Counted from the stretch's first letter, positions 53,650-63,274 are shown. The stretch: 64,000 nt of DNA from DATMXT01 sp963662765 (GCA_963662765.2 CAXXUP010000001.1:1-64000); one strand, 5' to 3'. The notes: a model not told the origin generated them from the sequence alone. Translations and numbers: made by a program.

Positions 53650-53690
53650 GCAGACCTTATAAACTCATTATATCGGACTTTTGCCTCAAG

Positions 53691-54491
53691 TTATACGCAA
53701 AACTGATAAAATCGCAGGATGTCGAGAAAGTCGTCACAGGCAAATGACACGGTCTTGGCGTCGAGCTGCTTCACGCCCGGGTAGAAGGCGTGGTAGCTGG
53801 CCGAGGCGTGTTCGAAATAGCGCACTTTAATCTCAAAGCTGCCCGGCAGTTTGAAAAGGCAGGCCGAAAGATCCCCCGCAAGCGCCTCTTTCATCGCTTC
53901 CCGCATGCGCCGCTCGACTACTGCCGGATGCGGTGCGATGGTGCCGCGGCCGATGCCGGTGTAGGTCTCGACAGTCGTAATGGCGGGAATCCACTTCTTA
54001 GCCTCATTGCAGATACCGGCATCTCCGCTGAGAAAGACGACCGGCACACCGTAGTAGGCGGCGACATGGGCGTTGAATAGAAACTCGCTCATGCGGGCCC
54101 CGTTAAGCTCAATCCACTCATTGTCCCGGTTTGTGGTGTGGGAGAGCGGAGAGTCCGGGAAGGAGGCGCCCGAATGGTAGCCGGTGAAGGCCGCGGCGTC
54201 GAACTTTTCAAGCTGAATGCCGCTCATCATCGAGTGCATGTCCCCGCGCCAGCCTCTGGCTAGAAAGACCTCCTCGGGCAGCATGGTCGGAATGATGTTG
54301 CGGGCGGTGTCGTGGGCGTCCCGCACTACGACACGCTGCGCCCCCGCGTCCAAGGCGCCTGCCGCAGCCGCGGCCACCTCTTTCGTCATCTGCAGCTGGT
54401 ACTGCGCGTAGTCGGGATTTCCGTAGACTGTCTCGGACCAGGCCGTAATTCCGCAAGTCCCCTCGATGTCGCTGCTGATGAATACCCTCAT
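53691..54491 (-). CDS. dppA: D-aminopeptidase (M55, DppA-like)
   Basis: 266 aa from the ATG at 54491 (GGAGGG upstream). M55 motifs: VFISSDIEGTCGI (metal-binding S-D-x-E-G), VVRDAHDTARNI, RGWRGDMHSMMSG, FTGYHSGASFPDSPLSHT. The zinc enzyme removes N-terminal D-amino acids and forms a decamer in Bacillus. Monocistronic, with its own promoter overlapping the prepilin-like gene end. No dpp transporter nearby. Confidence 0.94.
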   Translation of the reverse strand: MRVFISSDIEGTCGITAWSETVYGNPDYAQYQLQMTKEVAAAAAGALDAGAQRVVVRDAHDTARNIIPTMLPEEVFLARGWRGDMHSMMSGIQLEKFDAAAFTGYHSGASFPDSPLSHTTNRDNEWIELNGARMSEFLFNAHVAAYYGVPVVFLSGDAGICNEAKKWIPAITTVETYTGIGRGTIAPHPAVVERRMREAMKEALAGDLSACLFKLPGSFEIKVRYFEHASASYHAFYPGVKQLDAKTVSFACDDFLDILRFYQFCV

Positions 54492-54545
54492 ACCCGTTCC
54501 CTCCGTATTGTCTCCTTTATTTTGCCTTGGCATTCGGTTTCCTTT

Positions 54546-54575
54546 ATCCTAACACCGTCCACCGCCCGCCGTCAA
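54546..54575 (-). promoter_or_regulatory. Promoter of dppA
   Basis: TTGACG (54575-54570), an 18-bp spacer and TAGGAT (54551-54546). It overlaps the stop codon of the upstream prepilin-peptidase-like gene. Confidence 0.6.
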
Positions 54576-55033
54576 GCGAGTGCCGGAAGGTCCGCCACAA
54601 TCAGCATGACCATGAAGGCGACAAAATAGAGCAGTGCATAAAGCCCGATGCCCTTACCCCGCAGCAAGGCAGCTGCGGTCAGCCCCGTCATGGCGGCGTG
54701 CATCGCCATGGCGGCAATCATAAGAATAGCGTGCCCTTGAAAAAGGCTGAAGGTACTGACAAAGGCAAAGCCGAGCCATGCCTCGCACAAAAAGTGATCG
54801 GCCCCGATCGGAGTCTTGCAGGCAGAGCACCGGCCCCCGAGGGCGGCGTAGCTGAAAAAAGGCACGAGCTCCCAAAAGCGAAGCCGTCGTCCGCAGTGTT
54901 CGCAGTGCGATGGTGTGCGCACCCAGTCAAGGCCAGCGGCCCTGCGCCGGACGACGACAAGCAAAAAACTGCCCACGGCCGCCCCGGCTGTAAAAACAAG
55001 CAGATAGAGCGCTGCCGTGAGCAATTTTAACAT
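54572..55033 (-). CDS. Prepilin-peptidase N-terminal-domain protein (no catalytic domain)
   Basis: 153 aa. Corresponds to the Cys-rich N-terminal domain of type IV prepilin peptidases: AGAAVGSFLLVVVRRR, CEHCGRRLRFWELVPFFSYA, then GRCSACKTPIG (the second CxxC). Four helices follow, but the catalytic Asp motifs (GxGD and the first Asp) are absent and the protein ends early. A full-length PilD is about 230-260 aa. It may be a truncated remnant or a specialised N-methyltransferase-type protein. Six bp after ppdK, so probably co-transcribed. Confidence 0.8.
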   Translation of the reverse strand: MLKLLTAALYLLVFTAGAAVGSFLLVVVRRRAAGLDWVRTPSHCEHCGRRLRFWELVPFFSYAALGGRCSACKTPIGADHFLCEAWLGFAFVSTFSLFQGHAILMIAAMAMHAAMTGLTAAALLRGKGIGLYALLYFVAFMVMLIVADLPALA

Positions 55034-55039
55034 GGTGAA

Positions 55040-57673
55040 TTACTTCTTTCCGAGTTTATCCTTCACGGCTGCCTGCGCCGCGGCAAGGCGGGCAATCGGC
55101 ACCCGGAAGGGCGAGCAGGAGGTGTAACTCAGGCCGATGCGGTGCAGATACTCGACGGTTGCCGGGTCTCCGCCGTGCTCGCCGCAGACACCGAGCTTGA
55201 TATCGGGGCGGGTCTCACGGCCGAGTCTCACGGCCATCTCAACCAGTTTGCCGATGCCCTTCTGATCGAGCTTGCCAAAGGGATCAGACTCGAAGATTTT
55301 CTTGTCGTAGTAGGCCTCGAGGAATTTACCGGCATCGTCTCGGCTAAAGCCGAAGCCCATCTGGGTCAGATCATTTGTGCCAAAGGAGAAGAACTCGGCC
55401 TCCTTTGCGATCTCGTCGGCGAGTAGCGCCGCACGGGGGATTTCGATCATAGTGCCAACGAGATAGGGGACTTCCACGCCGACTTCGGCCATGACCTCTG
55501 TCGCCGTCTTGACCACGATGTCTTTGACGAACTTCATCTCAACCGGATCGCAGATCAGCGGAACCATGATCTCGGGACTGACGGCCAGCCCCTCTTTTTT
55601 GACGATGGCGGCCGCCTCGATAATGGCTCTGGTCTGCATTTCAGTGATTTCGGGGTAAGTGACCGACAGCCGGCAGCCGCGGTGGCCCATCATGGGGTTG
55701 AACTCGTGCAACGAGGCAACGGTGACCGTAAGCTCCTCCGCTGAAATGCCCATCTCGGAGGCGAGTTCGGCAATTTCCTCCGGGGTCTTGGGCAGGAATT
55801 CATGCAGCGGCGGGTCTAGGAACCGGATGGTGACGGGATAGCCCTTCATGGCCTTGAAGATGCCCACAAAATCCTCCCGCTGCATGGGCAAAAGCTTTGC
55901 TAAGGCGGCGCGTCGCTGAGGGGCCGTCTTGGAGACGATCATCTCCCGCATGGCCTTGATGCGTTCGCCCTCGAAGAACATGTGCTCCGTGCGGCACAGG
56001 CCTATGCCCTGCGCACCGAATTTATAGGCTGCCTCGGCGTCGTGCGGCGTGTCGGCGTTTGTACGAACTTTGAGCACGCGGGCCTCATCGGCCCACTTCA
56101 TGAACCGGTCAAAATCGCCGGTGATGACAGCGGCAACGGTCGGGATTTTTCCGAGATAGACGTTTCCGGTGGTGCCATCAATTGAGATGTAGTCGCCCTC
56201 GTGGATGACAAGTCCTGCCACCGCCAGAGTTTTTTCTTCTTCACTGATGGAAAGCTCTCCGCAGCCGGCGACACAGCATGTCCCCATTCCGCGTGCAACG
56301 ACGGCGGCATGGGAAGTCATTCCGCCGCGGGCGGTCAGGATGCCCTTGGAGACATACATGCCCTCAATGTCCTCGGGCGAGGTCTCGAGCCGTACGAGCA
56401 GCACTTCTTCGCCAGCGTTTGCGGCAGCGACCGCGTCCTCGGCCGTAAAGTAGACCTTTCCGCAGCCGGCGCCCGGTGACGCACCCAGTCCCTTTGCGAT
56501 GGGTTTTGCGGCGGCCAGAGCCGCAGTGTCAAATCCGGGGTGCAGCAGCGCGTCGAGCTGTTTGGGCTCGACTTTGAGCAGCGCCTCGTCAGTGGTCAGC
56601 ATGCCCTCGTCGACAAGGTCGACGGCAATTTTAAGGGCGGCAGCAGCCGTCCGCTTGCCGTTTCTCGTCTGCAGCATATAGAGCTTGCCCCGCTCAATGG
56701 TGAATTCCATATCCTGCATATCGCGGTAGTGACGCTCAAGCCTTTCGGATATGGCCGCATACTCCTCGTAGACCTCCGGCATGACAGCTTTCAGCTGGTC
56801 GATGGACTGCGGCGTGCGAATGCCGGCCACGACATCCTCGCCCTGCGCATTCATCAAAAACTCGCCGTAGAGCTTCTTTTCGCCGGTGGCGGCGTTGCGC
56901 GAGAAGGCGACGCCGGTGCCGGAATCCTCACCCATGTTGCCGAAAACCATCGACTGCACGTTGACGGCTGTGCCCCAGGTCGATGGGATGTCGTTGAGCC
57001 GGCGGTAGACGATGGCCCTAGGGTTGTCCCAGGAGCGGAATACGGCCTTAACTGCCTCAAGCAGCTGCTCGGTCGGATCCTGCGGGAAGCTGGCCCCCAT
57101 CTTCTTTTTATAGAAGGCTTTGAAACGGGCCACAAGCTCCTTCATATCCTCGGCCGTGAGCTCGATGTCATACTTGACCTTTCGCTCTTCCTTGAGTGCA
57201 TCGATGATGACTTCAAACTCCCGCTTGGGCAGCTCCATGACGACATCCGAAAACATCTGGATAAAGCGGCGGTAGGAGTCGTAGGCAAAGCGGGGGTTGC
57301 CTGTCAGTTCGGCGACGGCCTCTACGGCGGCGTCACCCATGCCGAGGTTCAAAACGGTGTCCATCATTCCAGGCATCGAGGCCCTCGCACCCGAGCGTAC
57401 CGATACGAGCAGAGGATTTACGGGATCTCCGAACTTCTTGCCGGTGATCTCCTCCGTCTTTTTCAGGTGCTCGAAAATTTGGTCCTCGATCTCCGGGGCA
57501 ATTACTTTGCCGTCCTCATAATATTTCAGGCAGGCCTCGGTCGTAATCGTGAACCCTTGCGGAACCGGCATGCCGAGATTTGTCATCTCGGCTAAGTTGG
57601 CCCCTTTTCCGCCGAGCAGCTCACGCATAGCGCCGCTTCCCTCAGAAAAAAGGTATACAAATTTATTCCCCAT
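55040..57673 (-). CDS. ppdK: Pyruvate, phosphate dikinase
   Basis: 877 aa, full length. N-terminal nucleotide-binding half (LLGGKGANLAEMTNLGMPVP, QGFTITTEAC), central phosphohistidine domain GGMTSHAAVVARGMGTCCVA (catalytic His) and C-terminal PEP-binding barrel with LRTNADTPHDAEAA-type and GVCGEHGGDPATVEYLH motifs. It reversibly converts pyruvate, ATP and Pi to PEP, AMP and PPi. SD GGGAGG before the ATG. Confidence 0.98.
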   Translation of the reverse strand: MGNKFVYLFSEGSGAMRELLGGKGANLAEMTNLGMPVPQGFTITTEACLKYYEDGKVIAPEIEDQIFEHLKKTEEITGKKFGDPVNPLLVSVRSGARASMPGMMDTVLNLGMGDAAVEAVAELTGNPRFAYDSYRRFIQMFSDVVMELPKREFEVIIDALKEERKVKYDIELTAEDMKELVARFKAFYKKKMGASFPQDPTEQLLEAVKAVFRSWDNPRAIVYRRLNDIPSTWGTAVNVQSMVFGNMGEDSGTGVAFSRNAATGEKKLYGEFLMNAQGEDVVAGIRTPQSIDQLKAVMPEVYEEYAAISERLERHYRDMQDMEFTIERGKLYMLQTRNGKRTAAAALKIAVDLVDEGMLTTDEALLKVEPKQLDALLHPGFDTAALAAAKPIAKGLGASPGAGCGKVYFTAEDAVAAANAGEEVLLVRLETSPEDIEGMYVSKGILTARGGMTSHAAVVARGMGTCCVAGCGELSISEEEKTLAVAGLVIHEGDYISIDGTTGNVYLGKIPTVAAVITGDFDRFMKWADEARVLKVRTNADTPHDAEAAYKFGAQGIGLCRTEHMFFEGERIKAMREMIVSKTAPQRRAALAKLLPMQREDFVGIFKAMKGYPVTIRFLDPPLHEFLPKTPEEIAELASEMGISAEELTVTVASLHEFNPMMGHRGCRLSVTYPEITEMQTRAIIEAAAIVKKEGLAVSPEIMVPLICDPVEMKFVKDIVVKTATEVMAEVGVEVPYLVGTMIEIPRAALLADEIAKEAEFFSFGTNDLTQMGFGFSRDDAGKFLEAYYDKKIFESDPFGKLDQKGIGKLVEMAVRLGRETRPDIKLGVCGEHGGDPATVEYLHRIGLSYTSCSPFRVPIARLAAAQAAVKDKLGKK

Positions 57674-57718
57674 TTACGTTCCTCCCGTTATAACAAAAGT
57701 TTTAGCTATAATAATTGA

Positions 57719-57746
57719 TTATACCATTAAATAATCGCCTGTCAAG
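57719..57746 (-). promoter_or_regulatory. Promoter of ppdK
   Basis: TTGACA (57746-57741), a 16-bp spacer and TATAAT (57724-57719). It overlaps the last codons of the sensor-kinase gene. Confidence 0.8.
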
Positions 57747-58821
57747 CATGCCCAGACCTGCTTTTGCGCTCGTGCAGCGCATCGGCCGCCTCGACCGAGT
57801 ACCCATACTCCGCCGACGCTCTGGCAATCGGCTGCGTGGACGATAAAGCACCTCCCGTGTAAAGCGGCAGCTTAATGGTCGCTGTAGATCCCTCGTCCCC
57901 CGACACAAAGCCGATATCACCTTTCAAACCGTTTGCGATGCTCTTGGCCGCGAGGAGTCCGTACCCCATATCATAGCCGTCACCCATTCCCGGCGAAAAC
58001 CACGGCGCATAGATGTAAGGCAGATCTTCAGGAGGGACACCCGCCCCGTCGTCCGCGACCGACAGGTAAGCCATATCCTCGCATTTATATGTGCGTACCG
58101 TTAGCGTCGTCTTTGCGTATCTTAACGCGTTTGCGATGAGGCACACGGCAACTCGCTCAAGATATTCAGGGCTGCCCTTCACATAGAGTCCGCGGCTTAT
58201 CTCTGTAATCATTTTCAGGTCACTGCCGGCCACCGAAAGTGATACGGCTTTAATTACCGTGTCAACGGCGACCGACAGGTCACAGGGGGTCAGTTCCGGA
58301 AACTCCGTAAACTCCGGCCTCATGACGAAAGAGGCCTGTGCCAGCAGTGTGAGCGACCGATATATGTTGCGGCGCAGCATATCGACAATCGAAAGGTCTC
58401 CCTTGTCAAACACTTCAGGTGAGCGGTTGATAATATCCACCAGGTTGCGGATGGTGAGCAGCGGCTCTTTCATATTTTCCATAGCCCGCATCATGGACTC
58501 AACCCCAAACAGATCCCGCGAGAGCAGGACAAGCGCGCGCCGCTCGTCCCCGGCAAGTGGGAGCATCTCCACCGAATAAGCGCCGAGTTCATCGCGCAGT
58601 ACCATGTTTGTCATCTTGCCCCGCCTCATATGGCGGAGCGCTGCATCCCACAGGTCCGAGTGGGTGGATTCGCTCAGCAGTATGCCTTCCCTTATATTTG
58701 GAAAAGACGCTCTCGCACATGCATTCACAGCAAAAATCTTCAATTCCGAATCAACTAACAGTGCAGGGGTCGATATCAGTTCAACGATATTCGAAAAGCT
58801 GTCCATGTCTTCTATAACCAC
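57742..58821 (-). CDS. Orphan PAS-containing sensor histidine-kinase-like protein
   Basis: 359 aa from GTG 58821, or 354 aa from ATG 58806. PAS-like N-terminus (LISTPALLVDSELKIFAVNA), a linker, then an ATPase domain with N-box LIANALRYAKTT, G1 VADDGAGVPPEDLPYIYAPW and G2 DMGYGLLAAKSIANGL. The helix expected to carry the phospho-His reads MKEPLLTIRNLVDIINRS and shows no clear H-E/H-D motif. No response regulator is adjacent. It may act through a distant partner or as an anti-sigma-like protein. Confidence 0.82.
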   Translation of the reverse strand: MVIEDMDSFSNIVELISTPALLVDSELKIFAVNACARASFPNIREGILLSESTHSDLWDAALRHMRRGKMTNMVLRDELGAYSVEMLPLAGDERRALVLLSRDLFGVESMMRAMENMKEPLLTIRNLVDIINRSPEVFDKGDLSIVDMLRRNIYRSLTLLAQASFVMRPEFTEFPELTPCDLSVAVDTVIKAVSLSVAGSDLKMITEISRGLYVKGSPEYLERVAVCLIANALRYAKTTLTVRTYKCEDMAYLSVADDGAGVPPEDLPYIYAPWFSPGMGDGYDMGYGLLAAKSIANGLKGDIGFVSGDEGSTATIKLPLYTGGALSSTQPIARASAEYGYSVEAADALHERKSRSGHA

Positions 58822-58966
58822 CTCAAATGAAATGGGGGGTTTTCTCCTTTTTTACATTCACTCTTATTTATCATTTTTATCATTATATTATAGCTACTAT
58901 TATACCTGAGTGCAATCGTATATTTTGTGTTTTTTATTATTTTTTGCCTCTCCCGGCCGGGCAGCC

Positions 58967-58995
58967 TTGTATTTTTGCGTGATGCAAGCTATAAT
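58967..58995 (+). promoter_or_regulatory. Promoter of gap
   Basis: TTGTAT (58967-58972), a 17-bp spacer and TATAAT (58990-58995), followed by a second TATAAT. The leader is about 105 nt, containing a GGCTCC-type stem near 59048-59075. Confidence 0.65.
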
Positions 58996-59103
58996 GATTG
59001 TATAATAAGTGGTATTCCGTCCATTTGCGGTAAGCGCTTCATTTAGCGGCTCCCCGGCAAGTTTGGCGGAGCTGCGATAAGTAGACGGAAAGGGAGTTTT
59101 GCA

Positions 59104-60123
59104 ATGTCACGTGTTCGCATAGGAATTAATGGATTTGGGCGCATCGGTAGGCTGGTGCTGCGCGCCTCGCTCGCCCGTCAGGACGTGGAGGTCGTAGCCG
59201 TCAACGGCACGATTAACGATAATGCGTATTTGGCCTACATGCTTAAATATGATTCCGTTCACGGTCCGATTGACGCCGAAGTTAAGGCAGGTAAGGATTA
59301 TCTTGAAGTGAACGGCCGAAAAATCGCCTCGCTTTGCTCGATGGATCCCGGTGCCATACCGTGGGGGACGCTTGGGGCAGATTATGTGCTCGACTGCACC
59401 GGCGTATTTACAACTGCCGAGAAGTGCAAGCCCCACCTTGCCGCCGGCGCAAAGAAGGTCATCATTTCGGCCCCGGCGAAGGACAACACCCCCACTTTTG
59501 TGTACGGCGTCAACCTGGACGCCTATCGACCGGACATGCTTGTCATCTCCAACGCCTCCTGCACCACAAACTGCCTGGCCCCCCTGGCCAAGGTCATCAA
59601 CGATAAATTCGGCATCGTCGAAGGGCTGATGTCGACGGTCCACGCAATGACCGCCACCCAGATGACGGTGGACAGCAACTCCCAGAAGGATTGGCGCGGC
59701 GGCCGGGCGGCCAGCGTCAACATCATTCCCTCCAGCACAGGTGCCGCCAAGGCCGCGACCCTTGTCATACCGGAGCTCAAAGGCCGGCTTACCGGAATGT
59801 CGCTGAGGGTTCCCGTTGTTGACGGCTCGATTCTGGACCTTACGGTCCGTTTGGCGACCGAGACGACGTACGAGGCGATCTGTCAGGAGATCAAGACGGC
59901 CTCCGAAACCTATATGAAGGGGATCATCCAGTACAGCGAGGAAGCGCTTGTATCCTCCGACATCCTGAATAACCCGCACACCTGCATTTTCGATGCAAAG
60001 GCCGGAATCATGCTGTCGCCGACATTTGTCAAGCTGATGGCGTGGTACGACAACGAATGGGGATATTCGAACAAGATGCTGGACCTTACGGCATATATTG
60101 CCAAGGTGGATGGCGCCGTGTGA
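59104..60123 (+). CDS. gap: Glyceraldehyde-3-phosphate dehydrogenase, type I
   Basis: 339 aa. NAD-binding GINGFGRIGRLVLRAS, active-site Cys in SNASCTTNCLAPLAKV, catalytic His in HAMTATQ, phosphate-binding SSTGAAKA and the C-terminal WYDNEWGYSNKMLDL. Oxidises G3P to 1,3-bisphosphoglycerate in glycolysis. SD AAAGGGAG. pgk is not adjacent, unlike in many Clostridia. Confidence 0.97.
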   Translation: MSRVRIGINGFGRIGRLVLRASLARQDVEVVAVNGTINDNAYLAYMLKYDSVHGPIDAEVKAGKDYLEVNGRKIASLCSMDPGAIPWGTLGADYVLDCTGVFTTAEKCKPHLAAGAKKVIISAPAKDNTPTFVYGVNLDAYRPDMLVISNASCTTNCLAPLAKVINDKFGIVEGLMSTVHAMTATQMTVDSNSQKDWRGGRAASVNIIPSSTGAAKAATLVIPELKGRLTGMSLRVPVVDGSILDLTVRLATETTYEAICQEIKTASETYMKGIIQYSEEALVSSDILNNPHTCIFDAKAGIMLSPTFVKLMAWYDNEWGYSNKMLDLTAYIAKVDGAV

Positions 60124-60415
60124 GGCAGTCCCCCGTCGGAAGAATAGCGGTCTCCTCCTGCTGGCGCAGCTTTTCCTCCCTTGCGGATGCGGCTACCCTT
60201 TCCCTGCAGATATTTCGTTTTTCAATGAGCCCTGTTAGCCGCATGCTGCAGACGTCGGCCACTTGGGTTCGTGACAGCGCAAGTTCTCGATTTCCGTTGA
60301 TTTAAATCGCCCCATGGAGGGTCACTCTTGACTTTATAGGCAAAATAGAGTAGTCTAATGGGGCTTTCAGCCGTTAAACACACATCATACAGACACATCA
60401 TACAAAAGCATCAAC

Positions 60416-60716
60416 TTGCCTCATCTTTTAGGTCGCACTACCCGGGGAGTTAGCGGTGCCCTGTACCCGCAATCCGCTATAGCGGGGGGGAATGCCTGCA
60501 CGAGGATCGTCGTTGTGCGGTCTGCGCGGCGTCGGGCGGCGATGAGAGACAGGTCCTGCGCAATCGGAAGCTGTGAATCATGTCAGGCGGGGAACCGAGC
60601 AGCATTAAGCAGTATCACCGATGTGCCGCGGGCATGCCTGTTTCGAGCCGTCCCCGTCGCTTACGCGGGTAGCGGCGCATTCGACCGCAGGCTGTGCGAT
60701 CTAAAAGATGGGGCAA
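60416..60716 (+). ncRNA. ffs: Signal recognition particle RNA (large, Bacillus-type)
   Basis: About 301 nt. The 5' strand from 60416 (TTGCCTCATCTTTTAGG) pairs almost fully with the 3' strand ending at 60716 (TAAAAGATGGGGCAA). Conserved pieces: GTTAGCGGTGCCCTGTACCC and GCAATCCGCTATAGC (Alu domain), and the SRP54-binding hairpin GGTCCTGCGCAA, ATCATGTCAGGCGGGGAACC, GAGCAGCATTAAGC and GATGTGCCGCGGGCATGCCT. Its place directly ahead of dnaX-ybaB-recR matches Bacillus. The promoter is not clear. The stretch 60124-60415 holds no gene I can support. Confidence 0.97.
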
Positions 60717-60760
60717 TTCTCTTAAATTAGGCGCAAACGTGTAAAAGGAGGGACGGTCTC

Positions 60761-62317
60761 ATGTACCAAGCGCTTTACAGAAAGTGGCGGCCGGCCACCT
60801 TTGCCGAGATGTCGGGACAGGAGACCGTCCGCACCGTACTCAGTGGAGAGGTCGCTGCAGGCCGCCTCTCCCACGCCTATCTCTTTTGCGGAACGCGGGG
60901 CACCGGCAAGACGACAGCTGCTAAAATTCTGGCCAAGGCCGCAAATTGCCTCGACCCCAAAGACGGCAACCCCTGCAACAAGTGCGAGATCTGCCGCGGC
61001 ATCGACGATGGGTCGGTGCTCGACGTCGTGGAAATTGACGCTGCTTCCAACAACGGTGTGGAAAACGTTCGCGAAATCCGCGAGCAGGCCCAGTTTGCAC
61101 CGGTTAAGGCCAAGTATCGAGTCTATATCATCGACGAAGTGCACATGCTCTCCCAGGGGGCCTACAATGCGCTGCTCAAGACGCTAGAGGAACCGCCTGA
61201 GCATGTCATCTTCATCTTAGCCACCACGGAGCGGCACAAGATTCCTGCCACCATCATGTCTAGGTGCCAATGCTTTGATTTTACGAGAATTCCGGCTTTG
61301 GACATCGCCGCGCGGCTCATGCAGGTGGCGCAGGCGGAGAACATCTCCCTTGAGCCGGCTGCTGCCGACCTCATTGCCCGGCTTGCCGACGGGGCGCTGC
61401 GAAACGCCCTCTCCATCCTCGACCAGTGCGCCATCTCCGGGGGCGCCGTAACTGCCGGGACGGTCGAAAACGTGGCGGGACTTGCAAACAGGGACTATTT
61501 GTTCGGAATTTCCGGTGCCCTCGCAAAAAAAGATGTCGGCGCCCTGATGACTGCCGTCTCAGGTGCGGCGCTGCAATCCAAGGACCTGGTTATCATTGTC
61601 GGTGAGCTTATGACCCACATTCGGGATCTCTTGCTCATTAAGGCGGTCCCCTCGCCCGACGAATTTCTGAAATCGCCGCCGCAGGAGACCCTCGCCCTAA
61701 AAGAGCTGGCACCTGCCTTTGACGAGGCCTTCCTGCTTCGGGCACTGCATGCGCTTCAGACGACGGCCTTGGAAATTTCCCGCAGTCCGGTTCGGCAAAC
61801 CCTGCTTGAAGCGGTGCTGCTCGAACTCTGCCACGCGGAAAAAGAATCTCCGCCCTCAAGCTTTGAAAGAGAGCCAAAGGCTCCTCCCGCTCCGGCGGTG
61901 CCGAAAGTGCCGGCCGAAAAAATACCGGCTGAAAAAGCGCCGGCTACCCCTTCGCCGCTACCGGATAGTACGCCGCCGAAAAGCATGGCCGGTGGAACCG
62001 GCAAAGCAGCTCCGGTTCGCCGTGGAAAGCCCGATTTCTGGGATGCGCTCGTCGCGGCCCTCGACCCCGCCATCTCCCCCATCATCGCGGGGGCGCAGGC
62101 AACGCTGGACGGGGATTTTCTGACGATCCGGCCCGAACGGGCCTTCGGGCTGCGGATGCTCTCAAAAGACACTTGGCAGCTTGAGCTGAAAAACAAGATT
62201 AACGCCATCGCGGGCAGGGATTACGAGTTGCGGATTTCCTCCGAGAACCAGCAAGAGCAGCTTGAAAGCCTTGCAAAGACCATAGCCCAAATGAACAGAT
62301 CGGAGGCAGGCAAGTGA
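60761..62317 (+). CDS. dnaX: DNA polymerase III subunit gamma/tau
   Basis: 518 aa. Clamp-loader AAA+: LSHAYLFCGTRGTGKTTAAK (Walker A), zinc-binding Cys cluster CLDPKDGNPCNKCEICRG, VYIIDEVHMLSQGAYNALLK (Walker B), MSRCQCFDFTRIP sensor. Residues about 375-425 are Pro/Ala/Lys-rich, then a tau-type end. Loads beta clamps onto DNA. SD AAAAGGAGG. First gene of dnaX-ybaB-recR. Confidence 0.97.
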   Translation: MYQALYRKWRPATFAEMSGQETVRTVLSGEVAAGRLSHAYLFCGTRGTGKTTAAKILAKAANCLDPKDGNPCNKCEICRGIDDGSVLDVVEIDAASNNGVENVREIREQAQFAPVKAKYRVYIIDEVHMLSQGAYNALLKTLEEPPEHVIFILATTERHKIPATIMSRCQCFDFTRIPALDIAARLMQVAQAENISLEPAAADLIARLADGALRNALSILDQCAISGGAVTAGTVENVAGLANRDYLFGISGALAKKDVGALMTAVSGAALQSKDLVIIVGELMTHIRDLLLIKAVPSPDEFLKSPPQETLALKELAPAFDEAFLLRALHALQTTALEISRSPVRQTLLEAVLLELCHAEKESPPSSFEREPKAPPAPAVPKVPAEKIPAEKAPATPSPLPDSTPPKSMAGGTGKAAPVRRGKPDFWDALVAALDPAISPIIAGAQATLDGDFLTIRPERAFGLRMLSKDTWQLELKNKINAIAGRDYELRISSENQQEQLESLAKTIAQMNRSEAGK

Positions 62318-62655
62318 AAGCACATATTCCAAAGGGAGCCGGCGGCCCCGGAAATTTAAACGAACTGATGAAACAGGCCCAAAAAATGCAAGATGAGGTC
62401 TCCCGTCTCACTGAAGAGCTCGAAGCGCGGGAATACGAGATCAAAGCCGGCGGCGGACTGGTGCGGGTGGTCATCGGCGGCGACAAGCTGCTGAGGGAGC
62501 TTGCACTCTCCCCCGAGATCGTCGATCCGGAGGATGTTGAAACGCTGCAGGACCTCATCATGGCCGCCGTCAACGAGGCTGTCTCGACAGTGGAGAGCAC
62601 CTCCAAGCAGGAGCTCGAAAAGGTCACCGGCGCTTTCGGCATGCCCGGCATGTGA
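62314..62655 (+). CDS. ybaB: YbaB/EbfC nucleoid-associated protein
   Basis: 113 aa, GTG start overlapping the dnaX stop by 4 bp. LNELMKQAQKMQDEVSRLTE, then AGGGLVRVVIGGDKLL and DLIMAAVNEAVSTVESTSKQ. A small dimeric DNA-binding protein, always between dnaX and recR. Confidence 0.95.
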   Translation: MKAHIPKGAGGPGNLNELMKQAQKMQDEVSRLTEELEAREYEIKAGGGLVRVVIGGDKLLRELALSPEIVDPEDVETLQDLIMAAVNEAVSTVESTSKQELEKVTGAFGMPGM

Positions 62656-62671
62656 CGGGAGAGGGACCCGA

Positions 62672-63274
62672 ATGGACGGATATTCCACCTCTGTAGCGCG
62701 ACTGATTGACTGCTTTGCCAAGCTGCCCGGCATTGGGAGAAAGACGGCCTCGCGGCTGGCCTTCCATGTCATCCGCATGGACAGAGCCCAGCAGGAAGCC
62801 TTTGCCAAAGCCATCATGGACGCAGCTGATAACCTGAAATTCTGTACCGTCTGTCAGAACATCTCGGACGACGACCTTTGCCCTATCTGCGCAGACACAC
62901 GCCGGGACCCCACGATTATATGCGTCGTCGAGCGGCCGCGGGACATCCCCTCCATTGAGCGAACCCGCGAGTTTACGGGGCGTTACCACGTCCTCCACGG
63001 GCTGATTTCCCCCATTGACAGCATGGGCCCCGACCAGCTCAAGATCAGGGAACTGGTGGCCCGCATTGCAAAGGGCGGCGTGACCGAGGTCATCATGGCC
63101 ACAAACCCCACCGTTGAGGGGGAGGCCACCGCCCTATACATCGCGCGGCTGCTGGAGCCCTTTGGCGTCATGACGACTCGCCTTGCCTTCGGACTGCCGG
63201 TCGGCGGCGACCTCGAGTATGCCGATGAGGTCACTCTCTCCCGCGCCATCGAGGGCCGCCGGGAGATTCTGTAA
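62672..63274 (+). CDS. recR: Recombination mediator RecR
   Basis: 200 aa from the ATG at 62672 (GAGAGGGA upstream; an open frame begins at 62501 inside ybaB). HhH near the N-terminus (LAKLPGIGRKTASRLAFHV-like), C4 zinc finger CTVCQNISDDDLCPIC, and Toprim domain with EVIMATNPTVEGEATALYIA. Supports RecA loading with RecO. Confidence 0.96.
   Translation: MDGYSTSVARLIDCFAKLPGIGRKTASRLAFHVIRMDRAQQEAFAKAIMDAADNLKFCTVCQNISDDDLCPICADTRRDPTIICVVERPRDIPSIERTREFTGRYHVLHGLISPIDSMGPDQLKIRELVARIAKGGVTEVIMATNPTVEGEATALYIARLLEPFGVMTTRLAFGLPVGGDLEYADEVTLSRAIEGRREIL

Noticed and set aside
60080..60300. A minus-strand open frame encoding RLTGLIEKRNICRERVAAS and onward, between gap and the SRP RNA
   Set aside because: Looks protein-like, but it has no good start or SD, overlaps the gap 3' end and is under 70 codons; likely chance.
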